NCBI GenBank assembly: GCA_929200405.1 | Contig: CAKMZF010000012.1 | Location: forward strand, 1-33,203 | Direction of reading: 5' to 3' | DNA from: an uncultured Gammaproteobacteria bacterium | GTDB lineage: Bacteria > Pseudomonadota > Gammaproteobacteria > Cardiobacteriales > CAKMZF01 | Length of the DNA: 33,203 nt | Shown here: one piece after another, positions 1 through 7,708 of the stretch | How positions within the stretch are numbered: the stretch's first letter is position 1 | Layout: each line of letters starts with the position of its first letter | Position numbers and translations under genes: made by a program | The notes under the pieces: generated by a model | Seen by the model: only the letters and a program-made list of their open reading frames with translations | What the model was told of the DNA's origin: nothing | Database searches by the model: none

Positions 1-80
1 CCGAAATTCAACTACTCACCAATAAAAACTGACTATTGTACTGGGGCAAATTGCTTGTTTTCCTTGAAAGCCCTTATAAA

Positions 81-110
81 CAAAAAGAGTCCTCATAGGA
101 GGACTCTTTG
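81..110 (-). terminator. Intrinsic terminator of the phosphate transporter gene
   Basis: A perfect 11-bp inverted repeat (AAAGAGTCCTC at 84-94 and GAGGACTCTTT at 99-109) encloses a 4-nt loop. Read on the minus strand the stem is followed directly by a run of T residues (complement of the A-run at 82-86). It lies about 35 bp past the stop codon of the minus-strand pit gene, as expected for a rho-independent terminator. Confidence 0.85.
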
Positions 111-143
111 ATTGCTACAATCACTATTCTACTTGACTAGAGT

Positions 144-1754
144 TTATACCAGCATCCCTCTAATCATATAGAAAATACCTGCGGCTAAAATAGCCGCCGC
201 TGGAACGGTAATTAGCCATGCTGTAATGATTTTCTTTATCATGCCACGTCGGACATACAATGTTTTCTGGTCTTTCTTTAACGCTCTCTTTACTTCAGCT
301 AGAATGTTCTGCTCCTTATCAATAAGTTCATATAGCTTAGCAATACGCTGATGGTCGGACTTGCTTAAATTTTTCTTCTTCTTTTTCTTGAACTTTTTCA
401 ACTCACTTTGAAGGCTTTTAAGAGTAGATTTTTCATCTTTAATTTCAGCCTTACCTTGCTCGAGATCTTCCTCTAGCGAATTATTGACTTCGAGCCACTC
501 ACGCAGAAAGCCAACGCCAAAGATACCACCGATGGCAATATGAGTAGAACTAACCGGCAGTCCAAGCTGGCTGGCGATAATTACCGTAATTGCCGCCGCC
601 ATCGCGATAGAAAAAGCCCGCATTTGATCTAATTCGGTAATCTCTCCTCCAACGGTTCTAATCAACCTAGGGCCATATAACGCTAATCCGATAGCGATAC
701 CAAATGCCCCAACTGCCATCACCCAAATTGGTATGCTAGCTTTACTATGGATCCCCCCACTAAAGACTGCATCGTTAATTGCCGCTAACGGCCCAATTGC
801 GTTTGCGACATCATTAGCGCCATGCGCAAAACTCAGCAGCGCTGCTGCAAAGATTAGTGGTATGGTAAATAGCAGATTCACACTATCACGGTTATTTTCC
901 AACTTGGAAACTCTGCCTTTTAATGAACGCCTTACTAGCAGGAAGGTGATGATAGCCACGATAAAACCGAGAGATAATGCTGTTAAAAAGGTTGGCTTCT
1001 TGGCTGCCTCTATAGTGATGGGTGAGATTAATGAGATCATGGCTAATAAATCTGGCCAAACTTTCTTTAACCCTTTAAGCACCAGGTATGTCGTGAATGC
1101 CCATGCCATGATGCTTACAAATACTGGCACCCACGTATAAGATGCGCTGACTTTATCCTGTTGATATGTAATACTCTTTTTGATTGCAAATAAAAATGCT
1201 GCCGCGATTACACCACCGATAACTGGCGATATCACCCATGAGCTGGCAATTTTTGCCATGGTTTCCCAGTCAACTATGCCAAACCCAGCTGCTGCAATGC
1301 CTGCCCCCATAACGCCACCTACAATCGAATGCGTGGTGGAAACTGGCGCTTTCGCTATTGTCGCCACATTCAGCCACAAGGCCGCAGCCAACAATGCTGC
1401 CATCATTGCCCACAGAAAGTTTTGAGTGTTGTCTTCAAAGGCATTGATGTCAATGATGCCTTTTTTAATGGTAGAAACCACATCCCCACCGGCAATAAAG
1501 GCACCACTGGCTTCAAATATCACCGCGATAATAATAGCTCCGGTCATGGTCAATGCATTTGAGCCAACAGCCGGCCCAACATTATTAGCAACATCATTCG
1601 CACCAATATTCATCGCCATATAACCGCCAAACACTGCCGCCAATGCTAAGAACCAACTATTAGAGATATGAGAGGTTGATAAACTAAAAATAAGGATGCC
1701 GATCAGAAAGAGTACCGCGATGGAGACTCTGCCAATATCTGGGTGACTTTTCAT
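144..1754 (-). CDS. pit: Pit-family inorganic phosphate transporter
   Basis: Inner-membrane low-affinity phosphate permease of the PiT family, which normally imports metal-phosphate by proton or cation symport. The 536-residue product has two copies of the family signature, GANDVANNVGP near residue 51 and GANDVANAIGP near 312, in homologous halves rich in hydrophobic helices, plus the paired PVSTTHSIVGG and PVSSTHIAIGG motifs. Between the second half and the last membrane helix (about residues 424-495) is a charged, probably coiled-coil cytoplasmic insert with a run of six lysines. The ATG at 1754 is chosen because AAGGA lies 9 nt upstream; a further upstream in-frame start would add 31 polar, cysteine-containing residues not typical of the family. 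The gene is monocistronic, divergent from the lipoprotein gene and followed by a strong terminator. No clear PHO box was found upstream. Confidence 0.93.
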   Translation of the reverse strand: MKSHPDIGRVSIAVLFLIGILIFSLSTSHISNSWFLALAAVFGGYMAMNIGANDVANNVGPAVGSNALTMTGAIIIAVIFEASGAFIAGGDVVSTIKKGIIDINAFEDNTQNFLWAMMAALLAAALWLNVATIAKAPVSTTHSIVGGVMGAGIAAAGFGIVDWETMAKIASSWVISPVIGGVIAAAFLFAIKKSITYQQDKVSASYTWVPVFVSIMAWAFTTYLVLKGLKKVWPDLLAMISLISPITIEAAKKPTFLTALSLGFIVAIITFLLVRRSLKGRVSKLENNRDSVNLLFTIPLIFAAALLSFAHGANDVANAIGPLAAINDAVFSGGIHSKASIPIWVMAVGAFGIAIGLALYGPRLIRTVGGEITELDQMRAFSIAMAAAITVIIASQLGLPVSSTHIAIGGIFGVGFLREWLEVNNSLEEDLEQGKAEIKDEKSTLKSLQSELKKFKKKKKKNLSKSDHQRIAKLYELIDKEQNILAEVKRALKKDQKTLYVRRGMIKKIITAWLITVPAAAILAAGIFYMIRGMLV

Positions 1755-2013
1755 TGAGTATAATCCTTTGGTTATGTAGTAATAATTATCCGTGCCTTTT
1801 TTGTCTCGCGAGATTTTACAGCAAAAAAAACAAATTTCATCATTCAAACCGCGAATTTAATTTACTTAGGTAAGCCCCACCAAGAGGCAAGGTTACGGAG
1901 TAATATCTAATGCTCTTTTTCTCAATTTTCAAGTTGAGATATCGCTGATAAGTTACGGTTTACCAGAAACTGCTATCATCGCTTTGAACGAACTGACAAA
2001 GCACAGAATTGTA

Positions 2014-2403
2014 ATGAAAAATATAAACTTTGCAGCCTTAGGGGCTTTATTTATTCTAGCAGGTTGTGAAAACCAACAATCAGCAACACAGTCGCTACTT
2101 GAAGCTCAGATAGAGGAAGCTCACACCTCTTCTTCATCAACCAATTCGTCAACTCGAACAATGGCAGTCACTGTAGAGCCCCAACGAGCCAATTGTTTCG
2201 GCGTTGCCCCAATGCGCTGCTTAATCGTCAATAACGAGCTATTTTATGAAGACATTCAAGGGTTTGATTTTGTCACAGGCAATAGATATCAACTATTGAT
2301 TGAGCGCCAGCAAGCTTATACTAAGGAAAACACACCCGCAGATACCAGTTTATATCAGTACAAATTAATTAAAGTCCTTAGCAGAGTACCAGTCAATAAA
2401 TAG
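2014..2403 (+). CDS. Small lipoprotein with DUF4377 domain
   Basis: Predicted lipoprotein of 129 residues. The signal peptide ends in a lipobox LAGC with the lipidated cysteine at residue 18; Asn at +3 does not match the strong Asp inner-membrane retention signal, so outer-membrane sorting is plausible. After a Ser/Thr-rich linker, the C-terminal 70 residues fit the DUF4377 pattern: a V-P-M-C-L strand, a FYEDIQGF-like motif, a GNRYQL strand, then NTPADTSLYQYKL and a final KVLSR strand. DUF4377 occurs in secreted lipoproteins, sometimes with META domains; its function is unknown. A TTG start 30 bp upstream is possible but would put charged residues ahead of the signal peptide, so the ATG is preferred although its ribosome site is weak. 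The gene converges on the extensin-like gene with only 13 bp between stops. Confidence 0.8.
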   Translation: MKNINFAALGALFILAGCENQQSATQSLLEAQIEEAHTSSSSTNSSTRTMAVTVEPQRANCFGVAPMRCLIVNNELFYEDIQGFDFVTGNRYQLLIERQQAYTKENTPADTSLYQYKLIKVLSRVPVNK

Positions 2404-2416
2404 CCACGTCAACTCA

Positions 2417-3205
2417 TTATCGGCAAGTCCCCCACCCCGAGGACTGGAGGTGAAAGTGATCTTTATGAGCTGCATTATAGTCTGGCCCTAATACCGTAAC
2501 GAACCATTGACAGGCGCTATCTCGAACAGCATGCAAAAAACGGGCAATGGCTTTTGACTCAGCAGCACCAGCATTATCTTGCCAGTGCTGACTTAATTCA
2601 ATTTTACGACCATCTGTTAATCTAAACCCTGCAACATCCAATGCCTTAGCCTGAGCATGCAAACTCATGCGCTGACTGCCAGCAATAGTACGACAATTAT
2701 AGCTGCCTTGCGTTCGGATATGGCTCACTGACTGTCCTAGAAACTCTTGGGCGGCTGGCTGTATGCCATGCTCCACCCACATAGCAGCCCGTAAAGCCAC
2801 CTCGCAGCGAGTATCGATTTTCCCAATATCAACCAAGCCAAGCTTATCCACAACTACCCTATTTCGAATATGACAACGCTCCGAATATTCTTTATCTACC
2901 GCTGGCCGAAAGCTAACATAACCTCTCAACGCGTTCTGACATTGCTGCTTGTTAAGCATCGCTGATTTTACTTTAAAAGAGGTAAAGGGACCCAGTTTAT
3001 CAGTCACTGATAATGGCGATAATGGATGCCAGCCTCCCACTAAAGGACTATAAGGTGACACAACATAGCCAATACTGAGTGATAACAGACACAGAAATAG
3101 CAGTAGCCAGCGCCATTTCTTAGATCTAGCAATTTTTACTGATTTCTCTATCAAAACGGAATCTTCGGAAATTTGTTGTTCTAAATCTGATTTTGTTTGT
3201 CGCAA
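2417..3205 (-). CDS. Extensin-like C-terminal domain protein, membrane-anchored
   Basis: This 262-residue protein has one hydrophobic helix near residues 31-50 (WLLLFLCLLSLSIGYVV) after a positive N-terminus, so the bulk is probably periplasmic and tethered to the inner membrane. The C-terminal 170 residues match the extensin-like family (Pfam Extensin-like_C), related in fold to M15/VanY-type D-Ala-D-Ala peptidases. Visible zinc-site-like residues are His and Asp in SLHAQAKALDVAGF and the HKDHFHLQ motif near the C-terminus. Paired cysteines (YNC, SACQW, GTCR) suggest disulfides. A role in peptidoglycan turnover is inference from the fold. Translation seems to begin at a TTG: AAAGG lies 5-6 nt upstream and no ATG precedes the membrane helix. 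The upstream neighbour on the same strand is the ornithine cyclodeaminase-like gene, 90 bp away. Confidence 0.82.
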   Translation of the reverse strand: MRQTKSDLEQQISEDSVLIEKSVKIARSKKWRWLLLFLCLLSLSIGYVVSPYSPLVGGWHPLSPLSVTDKLGPFTSFKVKSAMLNKQQCQNALRGYVSFRPAVDKEYSERCHIRNRVVVDKLGLVDIGKIDTRCEVALRAAMWVEHGIQPAAQEFLGQSVSHIRTQGSYNCRTIAGSQRMSLHAQAKALDVAGFRLTDGRKIELSQHWQDNAGAAESKAIARFLHAVRDSACQWFVTVLGPDYNAAHKDHFHLQSSGWGTCR

Positions 3206-3295
3206 AACTTACCTTTAAAATACGAGCAAAAACACCAACGCATAGTAGCAACATTAACGCACCACAAACTTAATCAAATTTTTCCGACTTCATTT

Positions 3296-4243
3296 TTATT
3301 GACTGTTAGTGATTGATTGTTGATAAATATAATTTGCAATCATCAGGTCTAAATGCGCACCTCCACCATTTTTAAACAGGGTAATATCTTTATCATCAGT
3401 TCTCACTTGTAGACCCTGACAAAGCTGATAAAGGTCGGCCAATACATTATCAGCGCTAATCACTCCATTCGCGATAGGAATCATCAACTCCCCTATCTCT
3501 GCGATCGTAGTATCTCTACTGTCCACACATAGCTTACTTTTGAGCAGCAATGCATCATCCGCTTCTCGCATTTCCGGATTAAAAGCACCAATCAAATCAA
3601 TATGCGTCCCCTCTGCGACCCATTCCCCTTGAATAACGGGGGTTTTAGAAGTCGTTGCAGTGGAGACAATGTCAGCCTGCCTTACTGCCGCTTCTAATGA
3701 TTGTTCGGCTTTCACAGCAATATCAACGCTCTGATATCGCTTCGCTAATTGCAGAGCATTGTCAAAGTTACGACTGCATATCAAAATTTTATCCATTCCT
3801 GGAAAAGAGTTTGCCAATGCCAAATAAGCCTCCACTAAGGATGCAGCCAACACACCACTACCAACCACTACTACCGTCTTGCTGTCATGCCTAGCCAAAA
3901 GCTGCACACCAAGCATAGAGTCTGCCGCAGTCTTCCATTTGGTGATTAACACACCGTCAATAATCGACTTCACATGACCATCATCGTCATCGAATAGCAA
4001 AAACTCACCTTGTACCGTTGGTACTACTGGCTGTAAATTTTTATTCTCTGGGAATATTGTCATGCTTTTCACCCCAAGCCCTAGCCCTCTAATCGCTGCT
4101 GCACGATTCAGTGATATGCCTTTCACAGTTTTTAGCTGCATATCCCTCACAATGGCTTCTGCTAATAAATGCCCTTGTCGAATCGCGTCCACTGCTGATG
4201 ACCAATTTAATTCAGAAGAAATATCGGAGGTAATAATATGCAT
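3296..4243 (-). CDS. Ornithine cyclodeaminase / mu-crystallin family protein
   Basis: The 315-residue product belongs to the ornithine cyclodeaminase/mu-crystallin family, whose members include NAD(P)H-dependent pyrroline-2-carboxylate or piperideine-2-carboxylate reductases, alanine dehydrogenase-like enzymes and true cyclodeaminases. Seen directly: a Rossmann fold starting at VVVVGSGVLA (about residues 124-133), the preceding ITKWKTAADSMLG segment aligned with the family's T-x-x-R-T-A-A motif, the ADIVSTATTSKTPVI strand, IDLIGAFNPEMREAD, and a C-terminal FKNGGGAHLDLMIA motif typical of the pyrroline-carboxylate reductase-like branch. The family's usual Arg is Lys here. Amino-acid imine reduction is more likely than true cyclodeamination, but the substrate cannot be read from sequence. 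It appears monocistronic, with a terminator of the ahcY operon about 25 bp beyond its upstream region. Confidence 0.82.
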   Translation of the reverse strand: MHIITSDISSELNWSSAVDAIRQGHLLAEAIVRDMQLKTVKGISLNRAAAIRGLGLGVKSMTIFPENKNLQPVVPTVQGEFLLFDDDDGHVKSIIDGVLITKWKTAADSMLGVQLLARHDSKTVVVVGSGVLAASLVEAYLALANSFPGMDKILICSRNFDNALQLAKRYQSVDIAVKAEQSLEAAVRQADIVSTATTSKTPVIQGEWVAEGTHIDLIGAFNPEMREADDALLLKSKLCVDSRDTTIAEIGELMIPIANGVISADNVLADLYQLCQGLQVRTDDKDITLFKNGGGAHLDLMIANYIYQQSITNSQ

Positions 4244-4317
4244 AATGTCTCATCAAGCTTATAGTAAAATTTACTGTGTAATAACTGTAGCATACCTTAG
4301 CAACAGATAATCTCCAT

Positions 4318-4342
4318 AAAAAAGGGCAGCTTTCGCCACCCT
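4318..4342 (-). terminator. Intrinsic terminator after ahcY
   Basis: On the minus strand an 8-bp stem (AGGGTGGC with GCTGCCCT, including two G-T wobbles) closes a GAAA tetraloop and is followed immediately by a T-run. It sits about 25 nt downstream of the ahcY stop and defines the end of the metK-ahcY transcript. Confidence 0.85.
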
Positions 4343-4366
4343 ATTGTTATGTATAACACCGCTTGT

Positions 4367-5767
4367 TTAGTAGCGATAATGTTCAGGCTTATATGGCCCC
4401 GCTACCGGTACATTGATATAATCTGCCTGATCTTGATTAAGCACTGTCAACTCTACGCCTAATTTTTCTAGGTGTAGTCTGGCCACTTTTTCATCCAACT
4501 GCTTAGGCAAGACATACACTGCATTATTATAGTTCTCACTATGATTCCATAGTTCCATCTGCGCTAAGACCTGGTTGGTAAATGACGCCGACATTACAAA
4601 ACTTGGATGCCCTGTTGCACAAGATAGATTCACCAAACGACCTTCCGCCAACAAGGTAATCCGCTTTCCATCAGGAAATTCAATTTCATCAACCTGTGGT
4701 TTCACATTGTGCCACTTATAGTTGCGCAGCGCTGCAACTTGAATCTCTGAATCAAAATGACCGATATTGCACACGATAGCCCCTGCTTTCATCTCACGCA
4801 TATGCTCAATGGTTATCACATCTTTATTGCCCGTCGTGGTCACAAAGATATCACCTTGACCAGCCGCTGTCTCCATGGAAACAACTTGATAACCTTCCAT
4901 CGCCGCCTGCAGTGCACAAATTGGGTCTATCTCCGTAATCAGCACTCGCGCGCCTTGGGAACGCAAACTCATCGCCGAGCCTTTACCAACATCACCAAAA
5001 CCAACAACCACAGCCACTTTGCCAGCAATCATTACATCAGTTGCCCTTCTAAGACCATCGCCTAGACTTTCTCGACAGCCATAGAGATTATCAAATTTTG
5101 ATTTAGTCACAGAGTCATTCACATTAATCGCTGGGAATGGCAGGCGACCCGTTTTGGCTAGCTCATATAGACGATGAACACCTGTGGTGGTCTCTTCACT
5201 GACACCTTTTATACTATCCCGAATCTTCGCAAACCAGCCTGGGGACTGTTCTAAGCGACGGCGAATAGTATTAAATAGCACAACCTCTTCATCATTGCTT
5301 GGCTTATCTAACACACTCTCATCTTGCTCAGCTTCTGCCCCGATTAAGATATACATGGTCGCATCCCCACCGTCATCTAAGATCATATTACAAGGCGTGT
5401 CATCTCCCCATTGAAAGATTTTATCCACATAATCCCAGTAATCCTCAAGTGTCTCGCCTTTATAAGCAAACACTGGCACGCCTGTTTCAGCAATGGCAGC
5501 TGCGGCATGATCTTGGGTGGAGAATATATTGCAAGAAGCCCAACGCACCTCTGCCCCCAAAGCCGTCAACGTCTCAATCAATACGCCAGTTTGTATTGTC
5601 ATATGCAGACTGCCTGTAATCCGTGCCCCTTTTAGCGGTTGGCTCTCACCAAACTCCTCTCGGAGTGCCATTAATCCCGGCATTTCCGCCTCGGCAATCG
5701 TTAATTCTTTTCGCCCCCAATCAGCCAATGTAATATCGCTGACGATGTAGTTTTCTGTAATATCCAT
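4367..5767 (-). CDS. ahcY: Adenosylhomocysteinase (S-adenosylhomocysteine hydrolase)
   Basis: Cytosolic NAD-dependent enzyme that splits S-adenosylhomocysteine into adenosine and homocysteine, removing the product inhibitor of methyltransferases. The 466-residue protein is full length for the bacterial form. Visible landmarks: the substrate domain with [12 protein letters not shown] and [13 protein letters not shown], the NAD-binding GYGDVGKG-type loop seen here as [12 protein letters not shown], the [11 protein letters not shown] segment, and the C-terminal KPEHYRY tail that reaches the cofactor site in the tetramer. The ATG has a GGAG ribosome site about 8 nt upstream. It is the second gene of the metK-ahcY operon, 55 bp after metK, so one transcript encodes both the enzyme that makes SAM and the one that disposes of the spent methyl donor. 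The operon is led by an SAH riboswitch and ends in an intrinsic terminator. Confidence 0.98.
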   Translation of the reverse strand: MDITENYIVSDITLADWGRKELTIAEAEMPGLMALREEFGESQPLKGARITGSLHMTIQTGVLIETLTALGAEVRWASCNIFSTQDHAAAAIAETGVPVFAYKGETLEDYWDYVDKIFQWGDDTPCNMILDDGGDATMYILIGAEAEQDESVLDKPSNDEEVVLFNTIRRRLEQSPGWFAKIRDSIKGVSEETTTGVHRLYELAKTGRLPFPAINVNDSVTKSKFDNLYGCRESLGDGLRRATDVMIAGKVAVVVGFGDVGKGSAMSLRSQGARVLITEIDPICALQAAMEGYQVVSMETAAGQGDIFVTTTGNKDVITIEHMREMKAGAIVCNIGHFDSEIQVAALRNYKWHNVKPQVDEIEFPDGKRITLLAEGRLVNLSCATGHPSFVMSASFTNQVLAQMELWNHSENYNNAVYVLPKQLDEKVARLHLEKLGVELTVLNQDQADYINVPVAGPYKPEHYRY

Positions 5768-5822
5768 GATTTTTCTCCGCTCTACTTCTAATCAAAACGA
5801 GCAATAGTTTTTAAATTAAGTC

Positions 5823-6983
5823 CTAAGCTTCTGCGCGTAGCAAATCCGCTTTGTCTGTTGCTTCCCAAGTGAAATCTGACAACTCACGCCCAAAATGCCC
5901 GTAGGCTGCTGTTTGCTGATAAATTGGTCGTTCCAGATTAAGCATTTGCAAAATCCCGTAAGGCCTTAAATCAAAATGCGCTTTAACCAATTCTACAATT
6001 CTTGTCTCTGGAACTTTCCCAGTACCAAAAGTGTTAACACTAATCGATGTTGGCTCTGCCACACCTATCGCATAAGACACTTGCACTTCACAGCGGTCAG
6101 CCAGGCCCGCTGCAACAATATTCTTAGCAACATATCTGCCAGCGTAGGCCGCTGAGCGATCTACTTTAGAGGGATCTTTACCAGAGAATGCACCGCCACC
6201 ATGCCTTGCCATGCCACCATAAGTATCGACAATAATCTTACGCCCCGTCAAACCGCAATCTCCCACCGGCCCACCGATAATAAATTGTCCAGTTGGGTTA
6301 ATGTGGTATTTAGTATCTGAATGCAGCCACTTTGCTGGCAACACAGATTTAATCACGTTCTCCATAATCGCTTCTTGCAAAGTTTCTTGGGAGATTTCCG
6401 GATTATGCTGCGTTGAAAGTACTACCGCATCAATAGCGACTATCTCACCTTGACTGTTATAACGGAAAGTTACTTGAGATTTAGCATCAGGACGTAACCA
6501 GTCCAGCTCCCCGCTCCTACGTAACTTCGCCTGTCGCTGCACTAGCTGGTGAGCATAGATAATAGGGGCTGGCATTAAAGCCTCTGTCTCATTGCTGGCA
6601 TAACCAAACATAAGGCCTTGGTCACCAGCCCCTTGCTCTTCTGGGCGACTTCTATCCACACCCTGAGCAATATCTGGCGACTGCTTGCCAATGGCATTGA
6701 TAACTGCGCAGGTATTACCATCAAAACCTAGGTCCGAATGATTGTAACCAATATCCACCACAACTTTGCGAATTAGTTCCTCTAAATCGACATAAGCTGA
6801 GGTAGTCAACTCACCAGCGAGGATTACCATGCCAGTTTTCACCATCGTTTCAACGGCAACACGTGCTTTGGGATCTTGCTTAAGAATTTCATCTAAAACC
6901 GCATCAGAGATTTGATCTGCCAGCTTATCTGGATGACCTTCGGATACCGACTCTGAGGTAAAAAGACTGGATGTAGGTGTCAT
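5823..6983 (-). CDS. metK: S-adenosylmethionine synthetase (methionine adenosyltransferase)
   Basis: Makes S-adenosylmethionine from methionine and ATP in the cytosol. The 386-residue product has the standard N-terminus ([24 protein letters not shown], with the ATP-contacting His-Pro-Asp), the [12 protein letters not shown] loop (about residues 117-128), and the phosphate loop [20 protein letters not shown]. Length and domain order are normal, with no broken motifs. The ATG is preceded by AAGGAG at 7-nt spacing (6991-6996). That ribosome site is the target of a competing hairpin in the leader, which also carries an SAH riboswitch; high SAH is therefore expected to raise expression of metK and ahcY together. 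First gene of the operon and divergent from moaC. Confidence 0.98.
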   Translation of the reverse strand: MTPTSSLFTSESVSEGHPDKLADQISDAVLDEILKQDPKARVAVETMVKTGMVILAGELTTSAYVDLEELIRKVVVDIGYNHSDLGFDGNTCAVINAIGKQSPDIAQGVDRSRPEEQGAGDQGLMFGYASNETEALMPAPIIYAHQLVQRQAKLRRSGELDWLRPDAKSQVTFRYNSQGEIVAIDAVVLSTQHNPEISQETLQEAIMENVIKSVLPAKWLHSDTKYHINPTGQFIIGGPVGDCGLTGRKIIVDTYGGMARHGGGAFSGKDPSKVDRSAAYAGRYVAKNIVAAGLADRCEVQVSYAIGVAEPTSISVNTFGTGKVPETRIVELVKAHFDLRPYGILQMLNLERPIYQQTAAYGHFGRELSDFTWEATDKADLLRAEA

Positions 6984-6990
6984 GTCAAAA

Positions 6991-7024
6991 CTCCTTGTAC
7001 CTAATAATTTCTAGGAAAAAGGAG
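6991..7024 (-). promoter_or_regulatory. Ribosome-site-sequestering hairpin in metK leader (riboswitch expression platform)
   Basis: On the minus strand CTCCTT (7019-7024) is exactly complementary to the metK Shine-Dalgarno AAGGAG (6991-6996). Between them CCTA (7012-7015) and TAGG (7000-7003) form an inner 4-bp stem, giving a two-part hairpin with a 3-by-3 internal loop and an 8-nt apical loop. The CTC at 7022-7024 is also the 3' strand of riboswitch stem P1, so the two structures exclude each other. Translation control by SAH is inferred from this geometry; it fits the gene-activating logic known for SAH riboswitches. Confidence 0.7.
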
Positions 7025-7118
7025 CGCCGTTAGAAGGATACAACGTATTGCCGTACAGTTTGAGCCTGGCAGAATATCAGCTAATGCCTCATTATTCCGT
7101 CGCAACGCTCCTCAAACT
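7021..7118 (-). promoter_or_regulatory. SAH riboswitch upstream of metK-ahcY
   Basis: Matches the SAH riboswitch (Rfam family RF01057) in core sequence and fold. Read on the minus strand: GAGGAGCG followed by TTGCGAC, then GCCAGGCTC, then AACGGCGCTC. P1 pairs GAGCG (7106-7110) with CGCTC (7022-7026). The pseudoknot P4 pairs AGTTTGAG (7111-7118) with CTCAAACT (7057-7064), an 8-bp helix whose bases differ from the GC-rich P4 I recall in other proteobacteria while complementarity is kept, so covariation supports it. A longer P2 arm and a small optional hairpin (ATAC-GTT-GTAT) lie between. The position directly before metK-ahcY is the expected one for this class. Confidence 0.9.
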
Positions 7119-7177
7119 CAACGTGCCTAGTGAGAAACTGGGAGCAACTCAGCTTGGCAAATCCTATGAAGGCGGCT

Positions 7178-7206
7178 ATTCTACTCAAAATTAATTTCAT
7201 TTGCAA
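7178..7206 (-). promoter_or_regulatory. Sigma-70-type promoter for metK-ahcY
   Basis: On the minus strand TTGCAA (-35, 7201-7206) and TAGAAT (-10, 7178-7183) are separated by 17 bp. Predicted start near 7171, about 50 nt ahead of the riboswitch core, so the complete aptamer is transcribed. The -35 box ends 8 bp from the moaC start codon on the other strand. Confidence 0.55.
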
Positions 7207-7213
7207 AGTAGAT

Positions 7214-7708
7214 ATGTCAGAACTTACCCACTTTACCCAACAGGGTCATGCCCATATGGTCGATGTAGCCGATAAAGTCATCACACATAGAATAGCCACC
7301 GCCAAAGGTAGTATAGAAATGCTTCCTGATACCCTCACTACCTTACAGCAGGGCAATAACAAAAAAGGCGATGTGCTTGGTATCGCTAGACTCGCTGGCA
7401 TTATGGCGGCTAAGCAAACTGCCAACCTTATCCCGCTCTGTCACCCGCTCTCGCTGAATGCGGTTACCATAGAGTTTGATGTGAATGAAACCTCTAGCAA
7501 AATTGATTGCACCGCCACTGTTAAAACAGACGGTAAAACAGGGGTAGAGATGGAAGCACTAACCGCGGTTAATATCGCACTACTCACCATTTATGATATG
7601 TGCAAAGCAGTGGATAAAGGCATGGTAATGAAAAATATTCGCTTAGCCGCCAAATCTGGTGGAAAATCTGGCAATTGGTTACACCCAGATGAAACCAACC
7701 TCGCATGA
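7214..7708 (+). CDS. moaC: Cyclic pyranopterin monophosphate synthase MoaC
   Basis: Converts the MoaA product (3',8-cyclo-GTP) into cyclic pyranopterin monophosphate, the second step of molybdenum cofactor synthesis. The 164-residue product opens with the family-typical [21 protein letters not shown], and has [17 protein letters not shown] and the [12 protein letters not shown] motif that carry active-site residues. The ATG at 7214 is chosen by the family N-terminus; an in-frame start at 7130 would translate back through the riboswitch and promoter of the divergent metK operon and is not credible. The ribosome site is poor. Its last bases overlap the start of rnd (ATGA). No other moa genes are in the window. 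Confidence 0.94.
   Translation: MSELTHFTQQGHAHMVDVADKVITHRIATAKGSIEMLPDTLTTLQQGNNKKGDVLGIARLAGIMAAKQTANLIPLCHPLSLNAVTIEFDVNETSSKIDCTATVKTDGKTGVEMEALTAVNIALLTIYDMCKAVDKGMVMKNIRLAAKSGGKSGNWLHPDETNLA

Noticed and set aside
1-80. Possible tail of another gene at the left edge
   Set aside because: One plus-strand frame is open to position 111, but the stretch is too short to show family features or codon bias.
733-1623. Plus-strand open frames opposite the pit gene
   Set aside because: They are antisense to a strongly conserved transporter gene, have no family features and no ribosome sites.
1804-1813. 10-bp palindrome TCTCGCGAGA upstream of pit as an operator
   Set aside because: It is a single short palindrome with no match to a PHO box or another known site; it could be chance.
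7130-7213. N-terminal extension of moaC from an upstream in-frame start
   Set aside because: It would translate the reverse complement of the metK promoter and leader, and the family N-terminus begins at 7214.
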